Shown here piece by piece: positions 37,451-48,369 of a DNA stretch of 64,000 nt. Each line of letters opens with the position of its first letter. The first letter of the stretch is position 1. The position numbers were made by a program, and so were the translations under genes. Source of the stretch: Pisolithus tinctorius (lineage: Eukaryota > Basidiomycota > Agaricomycetes > Boletales > Pisolithaceae); assembly GCA_024663395.1 (NCBI GenBank), contig JANFAH010000016.1, positions 310,001 through 374,000 of the forward strand. The letters run 5' to 3'. Under the pieces are notes generated by a model, which was given only the letters and a program-made list of their open reading frames with translations, was not told the origin of the DNA and did not search any database.

Positions 37451-38547
37451 ATGGCAAAAGACAATCATTCCTTACAAGTCCCAACCCTAAATGTGGATGG
37501 AAGCAACTGGCTATATTACAAGGCTCGGGTTGAATGGGCCGTCAGCTCAAAAGGGCTGATCAGACACCTGACCAGCTTGGATGCGAAACCAGAGGACCCT
37601 TCAGCAGGGAAAGATGCCTCCTGGAAGCCCACAGCCACAGAGCAAAAACTTGTTAGCGAATACCCAGAAAAACTTTGGCATTGGGCTAAGGATGATGGAT
37701 ATGTCAAGCAAGTGATTGCTGTGTTGCTCCCAGAATCTCTGTTCCTTCAAGTCCTGAAGGAAGAGACTGCGAAGAGTGTGTGGGGTGTCCTCACTGATCT
37801 TTTCCAAAACTGCTCTCGTGTTGTCACAATCGATCTTCGGAGAAAACTCCAAGAATCCTGCTGTTCGGAAAAAGGCAATGTCCATGCTCACTTTGACAAG
37901 ATGCATGCACTGTGCGAACAACTTGCCATGCTTGGACAGTCAATCACAGACAATGACTTTGCAGCCATCATCCTCAGTTCACTTCCCACTTCTTACGACT
38001 CCAACCTCGCAGCTATGACATCTTTGGCCCTAGTCATGCAAAAGGACCTATCTCTGGACTTTATCATCAAAGTAATTTCCGATGAATATGATAGGCACCA
38101 AACGTGGACAAAGAGAGGCAACTCTGGAAACTCCGGAAATTCCGAAGATGCGGCTTACTCAGTGAAGGACAGAAAGAAAGGTCATATGAAAGACTAGTGC
38201 TGGGAAGAGGGTGGCAGAAAGCTGGGCAAGCACCCAAGTGGTTCCAGAACAAGGGAAAAGGGAAAAAGAAGGAGAAAGGCACCGGAAAAGCAGCCACTGT
38301 GGCCAGCACATCAGCCAGCTCAAGTGCGCAGACCAGTGCTGACTTGGAACCTGACAGAGTTTGGCTAGCACACCCGCAGGACGATGACTGGCTTACAGAA
38401 ATTGTGGAGGAAGAAATTCCGAACCCCCAGGACATCGTTAACGATGAAGAAGACACATATACAAACAACTATGACCATGTTCTCCTCACAGGCGAAAACC
38501 TAAATTCTGCAGAAGAGACCATCCTGTTTGACTCTGGCGCTTCACAT
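37451..38547 (+). pseudogene. element B gag and start of protease
   Basis: Copia Gag from ATG 37451 (MAKDNHSLQVPTLNVDGSNW) with the UBN2/gag-polypeptide core (FLQVLKEETAKSVWGVLTDLF ... FAAIILSSLPTSYDSNL). Compared with A, the nine codons containing the CENC half of the zinc knuckle are missing, a TAG follows at 38195-38197, and a one-base loss shifts the frame. The later frame keeps the acidic linker and reaches the protease motif ILFDSGAS, where element C begins. Confidence 0.85.
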
Positions 38548-40109
38548 TGTAGGATAATGTCATATCCATGACTCTCGGACTCGGACTCAGCCCAGTCTGG
38601 ACCCCTAGCCCCTAATCCGGTCAACTCCGGCCCTGGTCCAGCCTAGACAACCCAATCCTGGCCCTAGATAACTCAACTCCGGCCTGCATAACTCAAGTCC
38701 GGTGTTTTACCCCTATCTCCGGTCCATTTCGGCCTCCTGGCCTTGCGTTGCTCCACCCTGGTCCTCCTAGGTCCATGTCCGGGTCACCCGGACATAACTC
38801 CAGTCTGTTTCCCTTTGTTTGTACTATATTTAGTCTAGCCCATTCATCTGACTTTGCTTACTGTACAAGTCCTGTGTCTGACCCCGGTATGCCGGTCACC
38901 CGGACTTTAGCTATTAGTCTCTGCACAGCCTCTGTGGCTATCCTCACTCTTGCTAATCATCTTGCTAATAGCTTATTCACAAGTCCGGCTTCATGTTCTT
39001 TACTCCGGACCGGCCTCATGTATTTAACCCCTGTACATACTTCATAGTACCCTCAGTCAGAATATCAACTAAGTATTACCCTCAACTCTGTATTACCCCT
39101 CAAGACTACTCTATAGCTAAGGCCGAGCCTTAAGCTATCCCTGGCCCCTGTCCCAGACCTCTCCCCGGCTTGCATAAGGGTACAGCACATAAGCTGAGAC
39201 CAAGGGAGGTAGATCCAACCCCGGACCAGCTTCCCCTTGTGCGCACTCCAACACCGGTCGGTTTCCCACGCTCCCGGCCTTGTTCCCGCGCTCCCGGCCT
39301 TAAGTCCGGTCCTCCGGACTTAGCCCCTAACCTCCGGCCTCAACTCCAGTCCAACCGGACTTGGCCCCTGTCTCTCGGCCTTGACTCTGGCCACTCGGAC
39401 TCAGCCCCTGTCACCTGGTCTTGAAGCCCGGTCACCCGAGGGTAAACCCGTACTTCACAGATAAGTCCAAGTAGCTGTATAATACGAGCTAGATGACTTA
39501 GATAACAACAATAAAAAATGAAGGGAACAAATTGTTCGTCCCAAGGGATTCTGGACCGTCGGGACTAGAAGGTGGGACCCAGCACTTCATAGCAGTAGTG
39601 TTTTGTGATGTGTGCAGCGTGGTCCGTGGAGTAGTACTGGCAATGCGAGCGGTGCGAGTGGTATACGTAGTTCGTGCGCAGCAGAATGCAAGACGTGCAG
39701 TGTAGACAAAGTGGAAAAGAAACTCATGGTGACCTTCCAAGTGCCAAAAGGTATCATTCTGTACCTAAGTACAGGGCTTTATAGTCCGGACAAACCCAGA
39801 ACCTAAGTAAGACAGGGTACAGTAGAGGAAAGCCATGCGACAGCGCGTACACAGGAGACAGGCCAAAACAGAGGCTGAGGGTATACTACAAGCACTAAAG
39901 GAATAGAGACTGTGATAAGAGAAAGAGTCTGAGGAAAAACAACAACTGGAGCACAGCGGCTGCAGGTATAGCATTGCATGAGAGGGAGTGAGGGCATGGG
40001 AAGGTAGTGCATGAACAATGGTGAATGCGAGAGGGGAGCAGACGTAACAGTAGTCACGGAATGGTTAATGATAGGGGCTTATGCATCCAGGGAATGCGGA
40101 TTCCTCACA
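38548..40109 (-). repeat. 3' LTR of element C, split by S2
   Basis: Plus-strand ends TGTAGGATAA and TTCCTCACA. Without 38558-39464 it is 655 bp and aligns with 55585-56239 along its length with scattered transitions. Confidence 0.88.
38558..39459 (+). repeat. solo LTR S2 (902 bp)
   Basis: TGTCATATCC...GTACTTCACA with perfect duplications GATAA (38553-38557 and 39460-39464), inserted 10 bp inside the LTR of element C. Same family as S1, but with many CCGG/TCCGG sites where S1 has CCAG or CTGG. It has no coding content. Confidence 0.9.
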
Positions 40110-40150
40110 CCTGTGGGGGACTTAGATGCTGACCGTCCCTGGTCAGCCAC
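40107..40150. repeat. hairpin-bearing polypurine-tract copy next to the 3' LTR of C
   Basis: GGGGGACTT then GCTGAC-8 nt-GTCAGC on the plus strand, directly at the inner edge of the 3' LTR. On the element's strand it is AAGTCCCCC, an unusual pyrimidine-side tract. A second copy lies at 48962-49010. Confidence 0.55.
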
Positions 40151-40420
40151 GTGGCGCAGAGGACATAAATAGCTTGCTGCATGGTGATGGCAATGGTGTG
40201 GTGCTGAGGGTTCGAGAATACTGGATGATTCCACATAGAAGTGAAGCAAGTGTGGAGCCAAGGAATGCAAGGAGACCATTGAATGCCACGTATAGGCATC
40301 TGGACCGATGACATAAGCACCTCATGGCCGCTAAGTATATAATTGTTAGTGTGCGGCTCAAACCTTCGCATCGATTTGATTCTTTCCCCCTCATCAATCA
40401 CCTTTTCTATCGCTCTAGTC

Positions 40421-43400
40421 ATGTCTGCTAACCGTGCCCCCCATCTGTCCCAGCTCGTATGTGCGGCCACCCCCAACCCAATCGAAGCAGAGAAGACCAC
40501 TTTAAAGGCGAAGTTTGTCATTGCCTCCGCGGCTCTGGTCGCTGAGGTGAGGTGCCTCCTGGATGACAAGGAGGAGCTTTGGGAGGAGAAGGTCATGTGG
40601 ATGCGCCAATGGGAGGAGAGAACAGTAAGTGGGCAAGCCGTCTGAGACCCATGGTATTGACTGTCTTCTAGGGGGAGGTGTACCCCATCGTCGAGCACAG
40701 GCAAGAACTGGGCATCGACACCAAGATAGACGCAGTGGATGGACCCACTATTGCAGAGGCCGATGAGGCCTACGAGAGGTGGGTGGCTGAGGAGATTGTG
40801 CACGGAAGGGCCAATGAGGATGTGCGGATGGGCGAGGAGGCTGTGCAGGCTGTTGGTGAGCAAGGTGCAGGTGTAGTGGTGCCGGTGGTGACAGAGAAGA
40901 TGTCTCATGTCAAGGTTGTAGCCTGGCTGGTTCGAAAGGTGAGTGTGTGGGTAGTATGGTGGTGCGATAATGGCTGACGCCGGAGTCTCAAGTGATCATG
41001 GCAGACTATTTCTGAGAGCGAGGATGAGGGCGAGCCGAAGATTAATGTCCCACCCGGTTCAATTCTCCACAAGGTGCCCTGCGCACATTGCCTGGTCAGG
41101 AATGCTGTGTGCATGGGTCCCGCTGGCCGCACGTGCAATGGCTGCACGCGGATGAAGCAAAGGTGCAAGAAGTCGACAAAGGCCACGGGGAAGAGAGTGT
41201 TGGAGATATTTGGGGATATCCGGAGGTTAGCACTGGCAAGTCTATCTCGTACCTGTGCACATTGACTCTACATTGCATTCTCTAATTTTTACTGGTCTGG
41301 ATACTTACAACCCCGGTCGTACATAGCCACTATAGGGTATAAATGTCATCCACTCATAACTGGGCACCTCAGTCGTCGTATCCCCGAGACTGAGGTGAGC
41401 CCAACTACCTACTTTCACTACCACTTGTTCTCATCTACCGTAGTCACTCGTTTGCTTTTAGGTACTCCTAATCTGAGTTGTCATATCCCCGAGACTGAGT
41501 CACTTGTTTGCTTTTAGTCATTTTCGTCGCTCCCTGTTACAGGTTATGAGCCTCTCTGTCGCTACTACCTCATCAGGCATATATGCCATGCCAAAACTCA
41601 CCAAGAAAAACTGGGTAGAGTATAAGACGAAGACCGTGATGTCATTGACAGCACGTGGTCTTGCCCGCCACCTTGATGGCACTGTGTCTACTCCCCAGCC
41701 ACTACCGGTTGATGACAAAACTGGTAAAATCCAGGTCACTGACAAATCATGTGATGCGACCCCAGCCGAGATTGAGATGAGTCTAGCCCTTTCTGATGCA
41801 TTCAGGCAAAAGGAGGCGCTTGCAATCCAGCAGTTATATGCTACGATCCCAAATAGCATCTTAATACAGGTCCAGCATCTTGACTGCCTAGCTGACATTT
41901 GGTTGGCCATCCGGGCCATCTACGAGACCAAAAGTGACATGATGCAGGTAGATATCCGATCTCGCCTGCAAAATATGAAATGTGGTGAAAGAGATGACGT
42001 GCGGAGTCACCTCACTACCATGATGACACTACGGGAGGAACTAGCTGGCATGGGCTCTCCAGTTGATGATCGTGATTTCTCAGCCATGATCATGAATTCC
42101 TTACCCGATTCCTTCCGGACCCTTTTGCACACTACTACTGCTGCAATCCATGCCTCTGGACAGACTCCCACGTCCAGTGCTATCATATCTGTTGTCCTTG
42201 AGGAGGCTGATCACCGCAACATTGGGAAGGATGTGTCAGCAACAACTGATGCAGCACTCAATGCCTCTGCAAAGAATGGTTGTCACAATCGCAGGTCGAA
42301 AAACTCAAACAAGACTTGTTTTAGCTGCAATCAGGTTGGTCATCTCTCAAGGGATTGTTGGCGAAAGGGGGGAGGAAAGGAGGGCCAGGGTCCTCATCAG
42401 AAGTCGACACAGTCAGCCAACACAGCCACAGCTCCTGCTGATGATTTCGCATTCGCCACAACAACCCTGTTTCCTGAGGCCACTCTCCTCTCTGTCCCTG
42501 CTGAGCAGCGTGGTGCTATTGTTGACTCTGGTGCAAGTTCTCATTTTTGTCCTGATCGTGCAAAATTCACATCATTTACCCCCATTACTCCAAAACCCGT
42601 CAACATCGCTGATGGACGAACCATCTATGCAACTGGACGTGGCGATGTTGTCATCGAGTTGCCTAAAGGAACTGAGCGCAGCTGCGTTACCTTGAAGGAT
42701 GCACTTTTTGCTCCAGATATCGCTTTCACCCTCATATCAACTATGTGCATCACTCGAGCTGGCTTTTCTGTTCGAATGATCAAAGGTTTCTGTGAAATCT
42801 GGTCCCCTGAGCCATCTAGTGTGCTCGTAGCCCGCATCCCTGAGGTCAATGGCCTGTATAATGTTGCCACAGCCATTGAGGTCGCAGCCACCACTTGCAC
42901 GCCTCACACTCACATGTCCCTTCGACACTTGCACGAATGCATGGGCCATATGTCATTCAGTGCTACAAGGACTATGGTATCTAATGGCATGGTAGAAGGC
43001 ATCGAGATTGCCTCCCAGCCTGACAACAACTTCTGTGAAACATGTGTCAGGGTGAAGATCACTCATGTTCCTTTTCCCACCGAGTCAAACACCCGTGCCA
43101 CAAAATATGGTGAATGGATACACACTGATGTGTGGGGTCCTGCTTGGGTTGCATCACTCCAAGGAAAACTATACTACGTTTCCTTCACTGACGACTTCTC
43201 ACGTGAAACAATGGTTACCTTTGTCAAGAAGAAGAGTCTCATCTTTGCAGCTCTTCAAGACCATGTCCAATATGTCCTTAATCAGCATGATGACACCAAG
43301 GTCAAATTCATATGATGCAATCGAGGTGGCGAGTATCTGAGCAACGATGCCAAAGGATACTTTGCAAATAGAGGCATCCAACTCGAGTTGACTGTGCATG

Positions 43401-46400
43401 ACTCACCCCAGCAGAATGGTGTTGCAGAACGGGCAAATCGCACCCTTGTTGGGCAGGCACATGCACTTCTTATTGGTGCAGGTCTCCCGCGCACACTCTG
43501 GGCAGAGGCCATTAATCATGCCACGTACCTCAAGAACCGCTCTCCAACTCGCGCTCTCATCAACAAGACCCCCTACGAAATGGTCCACGGGCACAAGCCC
43601 AACCTCTCCGACCTTCACTGCTTTGGATGCAAAGTTTTTGTCCAACTTGAGAGTGCGGGAAAGCTCGACGAGCAGGCCAAAGAGGCCAGGTTTGTTGGCT
43701 ATGACTCACAAAGCAAAGGCTACAGGATCTATTGGCCAGAAACTCGCCGAGTATCTGTCAAGCGAAATGTACGCTTTGCCCCAGAAGAGATTAGGCAAAC
43801 TCCAGGAGCTTCTACTCAAACTCCAGACGTTGTTGAGTTCGAGGGGGAGACTGAGATAGTCGACCTTCAAACAACATCGTCAAACCCTCCTGAACCATTA
43901 CCTGCTGATGTCCCATTGCCACTATCACCTCTAACCACCCCACCGAGCTCGCCGTCGTCACAACAAGACAAGACCATACCTGCTCCACCACTCAATGTCC
44001 CAGCTCCTCGTTTCCCTCGCAAAGCCTCGTCTCACGAACCCAGCTTCTATGCAAGCAAGAGTTTCCCACCACCACATGCTAATGCAATGTGGGAGGTTGA
44101 ACTCGACGCTGACAAAGAATTCTGTTCGGATGTTGATGCTGTGGACGCTGTCAAACATGCTATCACTTCAATTGAAAGTGATGAGCCGTCTATCGATGAA
44201 GCCCTTCGAGGACCAAATGCAGACAAATGGCATACAGCCATGGGTGAAGAAGTTGCCGCAATCGAGAAGATGGGCACTTGGGAGCTTGTCAATCCCCCTC
44301 CCGGTGCTAATATCATTGACTCTCATTTTATCCTCAAAGTAAAATGTGATGAAAATGGCAATATCTCACGCTACAAAGCTCGACTTGTCGCAAATGGACG
44401 ACGACAACATGAAGGCATCAACTTTAATGAAACTTTCGCAGCTGTTGCAAAACTCCCATCCGTCCGAGCCATACTTGTCAATGCTGCTTCCCAGGGTTGG
44501 GAAATCCACCAGATCAACATTAAGAATGCGTATCTCAATGCTGAACTCACTGAAAACGTGTACATGCGCCCTCCGCCTGGTCATCTCAAACCTGGCCAGG
44601 AAGGCAAGGTCTGTAAGCTGCTTAAGTGTCTTTATGGCACGAAACAGGCTGGTTTCGAATGGTATCAAACCCTTTGTGAGTTCTTCAGCGAAATTGGTTT
44701 CACACGGTCATCAGTCGATCATGCAGTCTTCTTCAGGCTTGGTGCCGAGATGTTGTCTGTCATCTCTGTCTCGACAGATGACATGGCACTTACTGGAAAT
44801 ACCATCGCAACGATATCTTGGGTAAAGGAATGGTTTAAGGAGTGGTTTGACATATCTGATCTTGGAGAGATCAAATGGTTGCTCGGGCATGAGGTTAAAT
44901 ACAACAGGTCTGCACGCACGCTGTCCATCTCGCAGCAGACATACATCGACTCGCTGGTTGAGCGCTTCGAGTTGTCGGATGCAAGTGCTGTCTCCACACC
45001 CATGGAACCTGGCACCGTCTTATCCAGCAACCAGTCTCCCTCAACTCCTCGTCTTGTCGCCGAAATGAAGAATGTCCCCTACAAGGAGATTGTTGGGTCG
45101 TTTGCATGGGCCACTCTTGGCTCTCGTCCTGACATTTCCTTCCCCACTTCCATTCTCTCCCAATTTCTACAGAATCCAGGCCGTGCACATTGGGAAGCCG
45201 CAAAACGGGTCATCCGCTACCTCAAGGGCACGCGCGACTTCACACTCCAGCTCACTGATCCCAAGGAAGGCATCATTGCCTATGTTGATGTGGATTGGGG
45301 CTCACAACCCCATCGTCATTCCATCTCTGGTCATGTCATCTCGCTTGGAGGCATGCTGGTTGCCTGGGGATCTCACAAGCAGAACATCGTCGCACTCTCA
45401 TCTACAGAGGCCGAGTACATCGCGATGACAAATGCGCTCAAAGACATTATGTGGCTACACAACCTCCTCAGCGAGATTCGTGCACCTGTTACCCTTCCGA
45501 CTCCTCTCATGTGCAACAACCAAGGTGCCATCACACTCACCATGAACAACAAGTTCCACCCACGCACAAAGCATATTGACATCCGGTATCACTTCATTCG
45601 GCTCGCCATCGATGAGGATAAAGTCATCCCTATCTACTGCCCTACAGATTCCATGGTCGCCAACATGTTTACTAAGCTGCTCACGCGCCCGAAACTTCAA
45701 AAGTTTGTCAAGATGGTTGGACTCACTTAGACTTGAGGGGGAGTGTTGGAGATATTTGGGGATATCCGGAGGTTAGCACTGGCAAGTCTATCTCGTACCT
45801 GTGCACATTGACTCTACATTGCATTCTCTAATTTTTACTGGTCCGGATACTTACAACCCCGGTCGTACATAGCCACTATAGGGTATAAATGTCATCCACT
45901 CATAACTGGGCACCTCAGTCGTCGTATCCCCGAGACTGAGGTGAGCCCAACTACCTACTTTCACTACCACTTGTTCTCATCTACTGTAGTCACTCGTTTG
46001 CTTTTAGGTACTCCTAATCTGAGTCGTCATATCCCCAAGACTGAGGTGAGCCCAACTACCTACTTTCACTACCACTTGTTCTCATCTACCGTAGTCACTC
46101 GTTTGCTTTTAGGTACTCCTAATCTGAGTCGTCGTATCCCCGAGACTGAGTCACTCATTTGCTTTTAGTCATTTTCGTTGCTCCCTGTTACAGAGAGCGC
46201 AGGCAGGCGCTGTGAGTCAAAGTGTGGAAAGGTGGTGAAAACCAACCAGAACCAACACAAAAGACAAATGTAAAGCGAGTGGTGGTGTGCCTCCACGGAA
46301 CCTGGAGTGCAGAAACCTAAGAGGGGGAAACTTCAATGGGAGGGTACTCCTAGCGCAAGTCGATGATGAGTTACACAGGAGTAGACAAGCAGGTGATGAT

Positions 46401-48369
46401 TGAATGGGGGATGCTGAATGGAGTGAAGGTGTCCAGCCGAAAGGACTTCTGGAATGATGGACTTTGATACAACATGCTCCTGGTGCAAGTCGTTGACAAG
46501 TTACGCAGGAGTGGATGGATGACCAAGCAGGACTTGCTGACTAAGTGGGGATAAAGCTTCAGATGAATGATGGAGGTAGATAGACCCCTTCGTGGAGCCT
46601 CAACTACCAATGATATGAATGGAGACAGGTAGACTCTTCTGAATGAGCCTCAACTGTCGACAATGAGTTAGGCACTGAACTGACTGACTGCTGAGTGAAT
46701 GGCTTCTGATTGCTTTTTTTGGTAGCTAAGTACATGGGGGTTTGTATACTGTGGGGGGAGCATAGCTTGTGACAAACAAGGCACAAACACTTGGTAAGTA
46801 ATGAGTAAGGACTGAGTAATCATGATGAGTAAGCGAGAAATGAAAAGTAAGCAAGCACAGAGGATTGGTAAGTATTGGCAATAAACAAGTCAAGGATAGT
46901 CAAAATATCACAAAACGAGTCAAATAGAATCAGAAACTGAGTAAGTGCACTGATATCACATTAGGGGGTGGCGATGCAAGTTAGATCTTGGCAGAGACAT
47001 CTCTAGATCCAAAGATGGCATGACAGATGGACAGTGTTTCCAGATAGGGAAGTATTAATTCCAGAATTGAAGGGCATGAGTCAGGTGTCAAAGGGGGCTA
47101 GGGCGTTGGGGGTCTGTGGAGCAATGAGAGCATACGTGATCACGTCTCCCACCCTTTTGTCCTCTCAGCGAAGTTAACAAAAACTTCATGGATGGGGTTC
47201 TGATGGAGGAGGAGGAGAAGGGGGGATGTCTTCTGCTGGATCTTGCAGTAAGAAGGCAAGATGCATGTGATACTCATCATGAATGCAATCAGGGAGGCTG
47301 GAGGACAGTAGATTATACTGCAGCTGTCACAATGCAGGAAGAACAATGGATGAGACTGGAATAAAGACGGTGCAGGGAGCAGGGAGGAATGATCCATATG
47401 CTTCATCAACCGGGGAGACTGAAACAACCACATAAGACCTTTCTAACCGAGTGACAGATCTGAGGCGACCAAAGAACGTCCTTCTGGAAGTCATACTGAC
47501 AAGGAGAACATGCTGACCAAGCTGCATGGGATGAGATGGGGCTGACAACAATGGGATGAACCAGGGGGCTTCAGGACAGAAGCTGGTGGGAACGCCTGGC
47601 AGATATATGTAGCCACTGTCTCTGGCAAATGAGACAAGTGAGACAATTGACAAAGAGGTGGCCATGATTGATGGACTTAGCGAAATGAGCGTCTGATGGA
47701 TGGAGTGCTGTAGAAACACGCAGGGTGCGAGGATCCTCTCCAAATTTGGAAGGAAGAATCATGGGACCGAGCACTTTAAGCGAGTGTGACAACCGAGTTG
47801 ATATCTTTGGAAACGGTGGAGATACGACGAAAACTGGAATGCCATACACAGGCGCTAAAAACCTTTAATGTGCGCTTAACCCACTTCCTCTTCTCTCTTT
47901 AGCACTGATGACTTGTTCTTGTGCAAAGGATGACTGTTCACATCCAACAGTCTTTCTACGCATGAGGCCTTTAGTCTTCATCTGCATGCTTGGGCATTGT
48001 GTGCAACTTGTCAATGAGTTAGGCAGAGTCAGCTGTAACCATGTCCACAACACCTTTGGTGTGTGACAGCACATCGGTCAGTAAGTAGTGTCTCCATCTT
48101 GGGAGGTGTGGAATTAACGGTCTGCAGCCCAAGCTTCAAAGACTGCGAAGGCTGGCCCTTCCAAGAGGACCATTGACGATGACAACGAGGTGGAAGTGGT
48201 CAAGAGCCACACGCGCATGAAGGGGAAGGCACCAGTGCATAGTCGGCTTGATGCCAAGGTCACGGCTGACCTCTTGCAGTTGCTGAGGCTGCTTCGTGCC
48301 GAGGCTGTGGAGTTGCAGGCCACATACCTTCGCCTGCAGGTGCGTGTCGATCAACTCGCCAAGTTGTGA
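40421..48369 (+). CDS. element C antisense accessory gene with Zn(2)Cys(6) cluster, split by D
   Basis: Runs opposite to C's gag-pol. Exon 1 40421-40624 (ATG, 68 codons), exon 2 40672-40938 (89 codons) and exon 3 from 41005 are in phase, with GT-AG introns of 47 and 66 bp. Exon 1 is helical and Lys/Glu/Trp-rich. Exon 3 starts acidic (SESEDEGEP) and then has C-AH-C-LVRNAV-C-MGPAGRT-C-NG-C-TRMKQR-C, exactly CX2CX6CX7CX2CX6C, the fungal Zn(2)Cys(6) spacing, followed by a basic KKSTKATGKR tail. Copia D cuts this exon at 41198; the exon resumes after 46197. A last exon (about 48118-48369) adds a basic linker and a Leu-rich coiled coil ending AKL. Linkage of the last exon is inferred. A DNA-binding, possibly regulatory, role is suggested only by the cluster. 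Confidence 0.6.
41198..41541 (+). repeat. 5' LTR of element D (344 bp)
   Basis: TGTTGGAGATATTTG...CTGTTACA. Contains TATAAA near 41338, a perfect 10-bp inverted repeat CACCTCAGTC/GACTGAGGTG (41365-41374, 41388-41397), a GTGAGC donor-like site on the second arm, and a TTTTAG acceptor-like site downstream. Holds one full 105-bp unit plus a partial one. Confidence 0.92.
41542..41552 (+). other. primer-binding site of element D overlapping the gag start
   Basis: GGTTATGAGCC directly follows the LTR and matches the complement of the initiator tRNA-Met anticodon arm. The gag-pol start codon ATG (41546-41548) lies inside it. Confidence 0.8.
41546..45730 (+). pseudogene. element D gag-pol, one premature stop
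   Basis: A single frame of about 1395 codons from the ATG in the primer site, interrupted only by TGA at 43313-43315 in the integrase (FI*CNRGGEY, where CGA/Arg is expected). In order: Copia Gag core, CCHC knuckle CFSCNQVGHLSRDC, protease IVDSGASSHFC, integrase zinc motif (HLHECMGHMS ... CETC) and core (GEWIHTDVWGP ... NGVAERANRTL), RT (IHQINIKNAYLNAEL ... YGTKQAGFEWYQ ... VSTDDM), and RNase H (YVDVDWGSQ ... ALSSTEAEYIAM ... TKHIDIRYHFIR). The first RT aspartate motif reads INIKNAYLN, where family members usually have DVKNAYLN, so RT may also be impaired. Confidence 0.92.
45744..46192 (+). repeat. 3' LTR of element D (449 bp) with extra tandem unit
   Basis: Same ends as the 5' LTR. Units of 105 bp begin at 45917 and 46022, with a partial third at 46127; the 5' LTR has one full plus one partial. 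The exact 105-bp size difference equals one unit. Confidence 0.92.
46198..48100. other. element C internal segment of unclear nature
   Basis: About 1.9 kb between the two parts of the accessory gene. 46340-46640 holds two degenerate copies of a motif with GCAAGTCG...AGTTAC.CAGGAGT about 120 bp apart. At 47140-47860 the minus strand has two overlapping open frames (47327-47743 and 47571-47849) whose codon content looks protein-like (PSKFGEDPRTLRV ... HPMQLGQHVLLVS), but neither starts well nor matches a family I know. It could be a further old insertion or an unrecognised exon. Confidence 0.35.

Larger units (their letters stand above)
41198..46192 (+). mobile_element. Copia element D, youngest full-length insertion
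   Basis: Ty1/Copia element with the perfect duplication GAGAG (41193-41197 and 46193-46197), inserted in exon 3 of element C's accessory gene. LTRs are 344 and 449 bp; the 105-bp difference is one extra tandem unit in the 3' LTR. Between them lies one gag-pol frame with a single stop. The polypurine tract GAGGGGGAG precedes the 3' LTR. This family differs from A/B in sequence but has the same primer site. Confidence 0.93.

Noticed and set aside
39498..40057. small minus-strand frames in the LTR of element C
   Set aside because: Recur with the LTR copy at 55600-56190 and are non-coding LTR sequence; no motif.
40105..40908. 267-codon minus-strand open frame in element C
   Set aside because: Antisense to the first exons of the accessory gene; His/Ser/Leu-rich with no domain, while the plus strand has phased introns and a Cys cluster.
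45917..46180. regularly spaced repeats resembling a CRISPR array
   Set aside because: These are 105-bp LTR tandem units without distinct spacers, in a eukaryotic retrotransposon.
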